In this document: in pieces, positions 57,113 to 64,000 of the stretch
Numbering within the stretch: position 1 is the stretch's first letter
Layout of the letters: every line of letters starts with the position of its first letter
Assembly: GCA_028023455.1 (NCBI GenBank)
Contig: JAQFVV010006197.1
Location: 17,419,254 to 17,483,253, forward strand
Reading direction: 5' to 3'
DNA length: 64,000 bases
From: Epiperipatus broadwayi
Taxonomy: Eukaryota > Onychophora > Udeonychophora > Euonychophora > Peripatidae
Notes under the pieces: generated by a model
What the model was told of the DNA's origin: nothing
Seen by the model: the letters and a program-made list of their open reading frames with translations, nothing else
The model's database searches: none
Translations under genes and position numbers: made by a program

Positions 57113-59164
57113 GTAATTGATAAGTGTAAAGTATAAATCTATGATTTATTACTTAAAATTATTTAAATGATTTTTCTTTTGTAAATAAAATTAAGCTTGT
57201 TGATTTTTTTAAGCTAGTTATGTGTGCTGCACATGTGTTTGTTCGTTTTTAAATTATAAATAAGGAAATTATGTTACTTTTTGTTATTTTTTATAATAAG
57301 ATATTCAAAAACTTAAAATCCATACACTTCAAATCTATTCATTTGTGAGAATATTAATAATTTGAATTGCTATTATCCTATAACAAAACAAAAAAGAAAA
57401 AAAGATTCCATTTTGAACTACTTTTGGTAATAAAGAAATGAAGCATACATTTTTTTCAATAAGCAAGATAATGGATCCAAAATATCCAAAATTTTATTAG
57501 ATAAAATTCTAATTTTAATTATGAAATATAGTCATTATAAATTATGAATGATAATAACCTTTTAAAAATATTAAAATGGTTAACAATTTATTTCAAAATG
57601 CAAAAAAGTTAATGAGAGAAAACAATCTGCAATGATAAATACTGGAAGCAATAAAGAATTATCTCCCAAATATCATCACCATCATTATTTCTTTTGTCAT
57701 TCTGACATTACAAAATCTAAAACAGTTTTTAATCAGATGTTGTGTTCTCATTTAACAGTTAAAACATTGAGTTGATAGTTTCTCAAAAGTGATTACATCT
57801 ATTGTATATAATGTAAAATGTCAATATAGTTTTATAGCATAGAATCTTATTTTCAAATAACTGTCTTCTGAAACTCCATTTAGATGTTATAATCCTGTAC
57901 TTTGTATATAAAGAATAGAGATTTTTTTTGTTGTTGTTGAAGATTAATAAAATATCCATAGAAAACATAATGATTATTATAATGAGATCAATAAATGACA
58001 ATATCAACACTTTGTTCTTCTAAAATTTAATAATTTTGTTACCATATTTGGAATAGTTGCATTAAATTTACAGATATTTAATTATATTCTCTTTTAAATT
58101 ATTATTTTTACCTTATATATCACAATTAACTTTGTGTTGTTATCTTGATAATTTTTAAAAAAAATCAAGTTCTTATGAATAAGATTATCAGAAGCCATAT
58201 TATTTTCAACTACAGTATAAGCTATTAGTCAAATTATTGTTTAAGCTATTACTAAATAGACATTCATAATAGAATTAATTTTCTTATTAATGCAAAATTT
58301 GGATTATTCACTGAATAAGTTACTATTTTTAACTTTCAAATTTACATTGATAGGAATTTCTGAAGCCATTTCAGAAATTAAGAAACCTTATTTCTTTAAG
58401 GCAAGATAAAACATCTCATCTTATTTCTTGACACTGTGATCAGATTATATTTTGAAATAAAAAAATTGGTAAAAAATATAAAACTTTACATAGTTGAAGT
58501 GGGAGCTATATTCCTAATGATATTGTTTCCTGTCTATCATCAATGTGAAGTCTTTTCTATCTAAAAAGAATGTTAATGTCATTTAACCACTGTGCTAAGG
58601 ATTAATAAAAATATATTTTTATTATAAAGCAATATATATATAGGTTTGATATCTAGATACATATATAATGAAAATTATGTAAACAAATCAAAAACATTTT
58701 TCCAATTTAAGGATGATTAATAATATAACTTTAATGATAGCTTTAATTCTTAATAAATTTTAGAATTGATTATTCTTTATTTTGAAACAAAAATTATAAT
58801 CAAATCAAAGTGTTAAGAGCAAATTCTCGCTAAAAGTTATTTCACCACATTTATTGTTTTTTTATTATTGCTATTAGTAATAATAATAGTATTAATAATA
58901 GTACTAATAGTAGTAGTAGTGAGCAATAATATTTAAAAAATTTTGAATTGTTTTGAATGAAAACAAATTATAATCTTTTGTTTTTGGCTTTCAATGTGCT
59001 CTTTTTTTTGGTCCTGAAATTCTAAATTCAAATCAGTCAGATTTGGGGTAATGCCCACAAAAAGTCTACATCAAGCATTCATTTTCACTTAATTTAGCAG
59101 TCATATTTTTTCTTTTTTTGTAAAAATTGTTATATTAAACAAATTTATACATTGTGCAGACTTA

Positions 59165-59245
59165 AACCTGCATTTATATATGCAATATATGCTGAGAGTT
59201 GTGGGTCGTGTGAAAGTCTGAGTTCAAATCCTGCATATATTAAGT
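59165..59245 (+). repeat. tRNA-like SINE fragment
   Basis: GTGTGAAAGTCTGAGTTCAA followed by ATCCTGCATATAT has the box B-like GAGTTCAAATCC and matches the arms of the inverted repeat at 56205-56415. No poly(A) or target duplication was recognised. Confidence 0.45.
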
Positions 59246-60271
59246 AAATTTCTAAATCTTTGTAAAAACAACATGTTTTAAGATTTGTGATGTTGACATT
59301 TTATTTACTAATTTTATATTCATAATCTAATTGAATTCTTAAATGCTTTATTTATACTTTTCCAAATACATGCAACTTTTTAATAAAAACATATAAATTA
59401 ACATAAAGTGTAACATTTTGAAAGATATTATTGTCCTTTCTTAAAGTGATGTTCTAATCAATTAAGCTATTCTGCCAGTAGAAATTTTATATATTTATTA
59501 CTAGTTAGAAAATGTATATATTTATCAAAGAGAATTTTCCTAAGTTACCCATTTTTTAAAGGCAAGATTAATTAGCAGTTTTCAAACATTATGGATTATC
59601 ATACTATCTTGATTTATGGAATTATTTGCCATTGTCATGAATAATTTTTTAATTATTATTATTATTTTGTTTGATTTTCCCTCTATGCCCAATATTCTTA
59701 TCTTTTCTCACTCAAACATGTATTCATTGGTAGATGCATGGTAGTTGGGAAAAGATAAAGAGGATATAGGATTTTGTATCAGACATAAAAAAAAAAAAAA
59801 AACTTCAAAATTAAGAACAAAATAGAGTTTTATAGGTAGCACACTTGTAAATGATAAATTTTTGGTGATTAGGCTAAAAACAAATTAAAAGATTTGATGG
59901 TTATTCAAAGTATATATGATAACTAGAGACAATAAAATAGAAAGCATAAATGATGTACAATTGTAAAAAAAACTATTAAGTATTATTTTAGATTGTTAAT
60001 GGAGAAGTAGAGTGCTTTAATTGGACAGAAAAAAAAAAAGATGAAATTGTAAATTATTGGTTAGAGATTAAAAAATCAGCAGTAGAATGAGGGAAATCAA
60101 ATTCAAATGAACTAATCTGTAGTGATAACCATTTAATTAAAAATCTACATAATAATAATTGATTTTCAACTTTTATTTTTTCTATAAAAAAAACTATTAA
60201 CAATAAAATAGTATAATTAATATTTACCATAGTATACATATTAAGGCATATATATGATAAATATTTACTTT

Positions 60272-60381
60272 TTTTTTTTTCATATGTCATAGCATCAGCC
60301 GGGACGCGATCCCACAACCGTTTGCAACCAACTACTTGCTTGCATGGCGGCTGCGATACCTCCCGGCTAACAACGCAAGAC
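60272..60381 (-). mobile_element. tRNA-like SINE with 15-bp target duplication
   Basis: On the minus strand a ~100-bp body (GCCGGGAGGTATCGCAGCCG onward) contains a box A-like TATCGCAGCCGCC and a box B-like GGGATCGCGTCCC. It ends in GACATATG and an A-run. Identical ATAAATATTTACTTT flanks it at 60257-60271 and 60382-60396. Its GC-rich body stands out against the local AT background. It does not fold as a proper tRNA. Confidence 0.8.
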
Positions 60382-60549
60382 ATAAATATTTACTTTTATT
60401 GGAAATATTTATACACTTGTAAAAGATTTACCTGTTCCAAATATTTAATTAAATACGTTTAATATTTAAAATTATCTGAATTGTTTGACAATAGTTTTAT
60501 TATACAGTATACTTTTTCTTTTAAAATCCTTTACAAAGTAATAGATTTT

Positions 60550-60794
60550 TAAAATTTCTAAATAAACCACTGTTGAATCATAAGCTTATCCCAAATTACT
60601 ATTGTGATTAAAGTCCACTTCATTTACAGCCATTGATAAAGGGGAGGGGGGATGAAGTAGTAAAGTCATAGGCAGGTTGCCTGTTTAAATTTATCAAAAA
60701 AAAGCAAGCAATGACTGTAAATGAAGTTGACTTTAATCACAATAGCAATTTGGGACAGGTTTATGATTCAACTGTCGTTTATTTAGAAATTTTA
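60550..60794. mobile_element. Foldback element with ~86-bp arms
   Basis: Arms 60550-60636 and 60709-60794 are inverted and about 90% alike by eye. Both contain GTTGAATCATAA, CCCAAATT and CTATTGTGATTAAAGTC. The ~70-bp loop includes a G-rich patch. There is no reading frame. Target duplication is unclear in the A/T-rich flanks. Confidence 0.75.
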
Positions 60795-61309
60795 TTGTTA
60801 TAAAATATATCTAGTATATCAGTATTATAATGACGGATGGGAAAAGTTTTCTTCAGTTTTCTTTATAAAAAAGTTCTGTCACAGTCAAATACGTTAGGTT
60901 GTTTTTTTCTCTCTAAAATTTTGCATAAAAAACAGTAACAGCAAAACACCAAGATATGGTTAAAAAAATTAATGTTAAGTACTCAAAATTACATTAGGTT
61001 TTGAAATAATTTTTTATTTCTTTAAAATGTTCCAGAAGGTATTTGTTGATGAAAAGAGATTATTAAGTAAAAATTAAAATATTTCTGCAAGGAGATGCAT
61101 CACATAAGCATAGGAAACATATACTGCAGAGTCAAGAGAGGAGGGGGGGGGGGAGAAAAACGGTTCTAGAAATGAGTTTTACAATGTCTATACAAATCAA
61201 CATGTTAAATAGAAATACATTCATTTTTCTGTTTACATAATATTTTACAATATTTTTTCATGTAAAACTTAATATGCTTGAGGCATATAGTGAAATTAAA
61301 TTTTTTTTA

Positions 61310-61740
61310 AGTGAAATAATTCTTCATCATGGCTTAGCGCTTTCAGAGATTCTCTCTCCATAATCATAGCCTTTAACTGTAATAATTTATGCAAGTTCGT
61401 TCAGATAGTCCATCTTTTCAAAATAGAAAAGCATATATCTTTTCTGTTTATTGCATTTTCATCTCTCGCTATAAACCATGCCTACTTAATCTTTATTTCT
61501 ACATCATTCCTTTCAGTAGAGATTATAGTAACATTTATAGGCTCGAATTCATGATTAGATGCCTTCTGGTGGTCTACGAACACTGAGCTGCCTTTAATCT
61601 TGCTTAATACTCTTTTGTACGAATATTTGTGTTGAGCAATTTTATTCATTATAATAGTCCGAGTTTCTCCATAATATACAGCTTTACAGTCTGCCTGAGG
61701 GCATGCCATCCTATATACCACATGTGGTGTTGCTTGTAAT
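61310..61740 (-). mobile_element. Penelope-like remnant: GIY-YIG piece plus 3' end
   Basis: The minus-strand frame 61721-61482 reads VYRMACPQADCKAVYYGETR, then AQHKYSYK, SSVFVDHQKASNHEF and ISTERN. This is a Penelope GIY-YIG domain with VYYGE at the motif position and cysteines just before it. Downstream on the same strand lies a hammerhead-like motif (61331-61371). It is a different subfamily from the pair at 43.6-48.5 kb, being closer at its 3' end to the fragment at 6.7 kb. Confidence 0.8.
61331..61371 (-). ncRNA. Hammerhead-like ribozyme motif, variant core
   Basis: The minus strand reads GGCU, AUGAUUAU, stem II GGAGA/UCUCU with loop GAGAA, GAAA, GCGCUA, AGCC. Stem I (GGCU/AGCC) and stem II pair fully, and stem III is again the AGCGCU palindrome. 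As at 6741-6779 the core has A at position 3 and U at position 8 in place of C and G. Confidence 0.6.
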
Positions 61741-61759
61741 CTCTAAAACCACTAAGCCT

Positions 61760-63480
61760 TAATGAAGAATTAAAAGAATTTTAATTTCACTATATGCGTC
61801 AAGTGTATTAAGTTTTACATAGTTATTAATAATGAAAGAAATTTGAAATTACAATATTTTTTCAGCAAAACATTTTTCTTTCTGAAATACTGCAACACTA
61901 TATTTAATTATAATTCATCAATATATTATAGTTTCTCAATATGTTCCCAAAGAACTGACATTGCTACCTCTCCCATGAAAACTATGTTCAAGTTCACAGT
62001 GATGAAGTCTTATATTGTTCTGTCATTTTAGCAGATATGATTTTACAGTAGTGAATTCCATAGGATCGCAGCCAAGAGGTTGAAAAACATATTTTTTGGC
62101 TTTATGATTTTGTTATTGTATTTTAAAAATTTTATAGAGCATTTTTAAATGAAAAATTTCTAATGTTTTGTATTGCATTGATGCATATCCAAGTCTCAGT
62201 TTCATAAGTAAAATAACAGATATATAAACATCTTATTTATTTGTAGTGCTTATTTCCTTGTGGCAAAATACTGTATCTTTTAAGTGTTTAGATGCAGTAG
62301 CAGTACATTGGAGTGTATGTTGTACCTTGACAAATAAATCCAATTTTTCTATTTATAAACTACCAGGGTAATTAATTAACTGATAACTATCCAAGCTTAA
62401 AGTTAGTAAAGATTTTTTTTTCATTACTGGTTTATACAAAATTTAAGTTTTTTTAGACATTAACTATTAAATTAAAATCTTTAAATGCTGTATTCAAAGC
62501 AAATACATTCTGTAAATCATTTGGAAAAAATACACATTTTGAATCCAAGAAGAAATTCTTAATTTCTCTGATAATTGATTCAAATTAAAAATTTCACCAT
62601 CAAACATGTATTGTATCTTAATCTTTGTTTGATTAAGCAACTTATAATTCCAAAGATCATTGTCTTAAAAATTGGAAACAATGTTGGAGCAAATATACAT
62701 GTGTTTATCACCAGTTTTTATTTCAAATGCTTCAGATTGTCCACTTATATCAATAATACTTCTGTTCATTCCATTATGTAAAAACTGTATAATAAAAATA
62801 AATTTTATGGACAACCAACTAATTTCAAACAATGCTATAAATCTGTCCAATTAACTGAATCAAATGCCTTGATAAAATAACTCCTTTGTTTCTGACATTT
62901 TTCTTGCATTTGCCTGGCAACAAAAGCCATATTTATAATGTTTCTTGATTCTTTAAAGACTACATTGAATTTATCGCATTTATTTATGACTAGAATCAAT
63001 CTATTCAATAAAATTCTTGAAAGTATCTTTGCTATAACATATAATAATAATGCATGATAATTACTAAAATCTTGTTAATTTTTTTATTTAAAAAAATTAG
63101 AATAATAAAAATATTCTTAAGATCAATTGTCATAACTTCAGGAATCCAGATATTTCTAAAAAAAAAATCCAATATTTTTGAAGCTAACATATAACCACCA
63201 TATTTTAAAACTACTCCAGGTATTTCATCAGAACTTTCAGCTTTTCCCATTTTTAAGATTATAAAGAACTGCTTTAACTCCACTAAACTGGATATCTTTG
63301 TACAAATCTAATTTAATGGATAAAATATATATATCATTAAAAGTTGTCATCTCAATTCTTGTATCATTATTCAAAAGATAATCAAAATATTCATTCTACC
63401 CATTCAAAATATCATTGCATTGTATAAGAGAATATCATTGCTGAAATTAATAAGATTGTGATACTATATCTAAGGTCCAT
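61760..63480 (-). pseudogene. Decayed LINE reverse transcriptase, second family
   Basis: Minus-strand pieces give a non-LTR RT in order. They are MGKAESSDEIPGVVLKYGG and DFFFRNIWIPEV (63032-63283), ARQMQEKCQKQRSYF followed by IKAFDSVNWTD (motif A region, about 62850-62920), VGCP, a QSEAFEIKTGD segment, a YETETW piece near 62180 and a VLWEHIE tail. This differs from the RTE family above and resembles LINEs whose RT carries RQLQEKC before motif A. Heavily mutated. Confidence 0.7.
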
Positions 63481-64000
63481 GTGTTGCTTTCAATGCATTA
63501 AAATAAAGATTTAAAATAACCACACTCAGTGAATGATTGTGTTTGCATTATACTTTTAATCCACCAATCATTTAAAAGTTTTCTTGTCAATTATTGAACT
63601 TCTGAATTCAAATCTCTATATTTATTATGAAGTTCCACATTTAATCTGTTATTCTTCCAAGCAGCAATGCTACATATTTTATTTTAATCAACTTCTTAAT
63701 AATAAAATTAATAACAGAAAAATTCTTTTTAGTAAACCCAATATCATATTTCTTTTTATTTGTAACACATTCTTTAGAAAATTCTATGCTGCAATAATAT
63801 GACCGTTTTAAAAATCCAAATTAGCAATTTTAGTGGTTAATAGCTTTTAAAATTTAGTATGTATAGTAGAGTCTTGTAAAGAAAAATATCAATTTTTCTA
63901 TGAATATAGTTAGAATAATATCTATTTTTAATGCAACTATCATTTTAATCTTGAAATGTACTAATCTATTATCTATCCAATAATCTGCACTTGTAAGGAC

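Larger units (their letters stand above)
56601..64000 (+). other. Next NRAMP intron, incomplete
   Basis: Begins with the donor GTAGAT and extends past the window end. I searched for the expected continuation (a helix beginning LLW, then QRLAARLG) and did not see it. The content is small repeats and decayed retroelements. Stretches at 57113-59160, 59246-60256 and 63480-64000 show no recognised feature beyond A/T-rich sequence and a (TAA/TAG)n patch near 58875-58920. Confidence 0.75.

Noticed and set aside
60293-60381. Functional tRNA gene on the minus strand
   Set aside because: GCCGGGA and TCCCGGC could pair as an acceptor stem, but the D, anticodon and T arms do not fold correctly, and an A-tail with a 15-bp target duplication marks a SINE.
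1-64000. CRISPR arrays, bacterial operons or phage genes
   Set aside because: Spliced exons, SINEs, LINEs and AT-rich introns show nuclear animal DNA; no spacer-repeat structure exists.

Overview
The window reads as AT-rich animal nuclear DNA, almost entirely intronic and repetitive. The only host coding sequence I can support is two exons on the + strand, at 2826-2914 and 56478-56600. Spliced together they give the N-terminal cytosolic tail and first transmembrane helix of an NRAMP/SLC11 (DMT1, Malvolio) divalent-metal transporter. The intron between them is 53,563 bp, and at least 7.4 kb of the next intron follows. The organism cannot be named from this sequence. An invertebrate with a large, AT-rich, transposon-laden genome fits best, judging from the RTE LINEs, GIY-YIG Penelope elements with hammerhead ribozymes, Ty3/Gypsy elements and many small TIR elements.

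Layout of the big intron: 4.9-8.0 and 11.6-14.5 kb hold two diverged copies of an unassigned ~3-kb repeat. The first copy carries a Penelope scrap with a hammerhead-like motif. Small inverted-repeat elements lie at 9.2, 16.4, 17.9-18.9 and 19.8 kb. A young Ty3/Gypsy-type element occupies 20,004-27,478, with ~2.47-kb LTRs differing at about a dozen bases; it encodes only Gag and has no pol. From 29.8 to 43.0 kb lies an RTE-type LINE split by a decayed full-length Gypsy element (30,800-40,667). That element's 3' LTR is internally triplicated and holds a 1.19-kb TIR element with an 8-bp target duplication and a telomere-like array. The result is a nest of four, possibly five, levels.

From 43.6 to 48.5 kb are two 5'-truncated Penelope-like elements joined head to head, each ending in a hammerhead ribozyme; the right one is interrupted by ~2.26 kb of unassigned DNA. 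A second copy of the same RTE family lies on the minus strand at 48.8-52.0 kb. It is followed by a satellite with a ~400-bp higher-order period (52.7-53.7 kb) and an array of ~60-bp hairpin units (54.0-54.2 kb). A head-to-head tRNA-like inverted repeat ends about 65 bp before the second exon.

Downstream of that exon are a strong hairpin (57.05 kb), a tRNA-like SINE with 15-bp target duplications (60.3 kb), a foldback element (60.6-60.8 kb), a Penelope remnant with another hammerhead-like motif (61.3-61.7 kb) and a decayed second LINE family on the minus strand (61.8-63.5 kb). The most unusual observations are the gag-only LTR element, which shares a Gag lineage with the decayed Gypsy; the hammerhead motifs, two of which show a paired C3-G8 to A3-U8 change; and the palindromic Penelope pair sharing one in-frame TGA.
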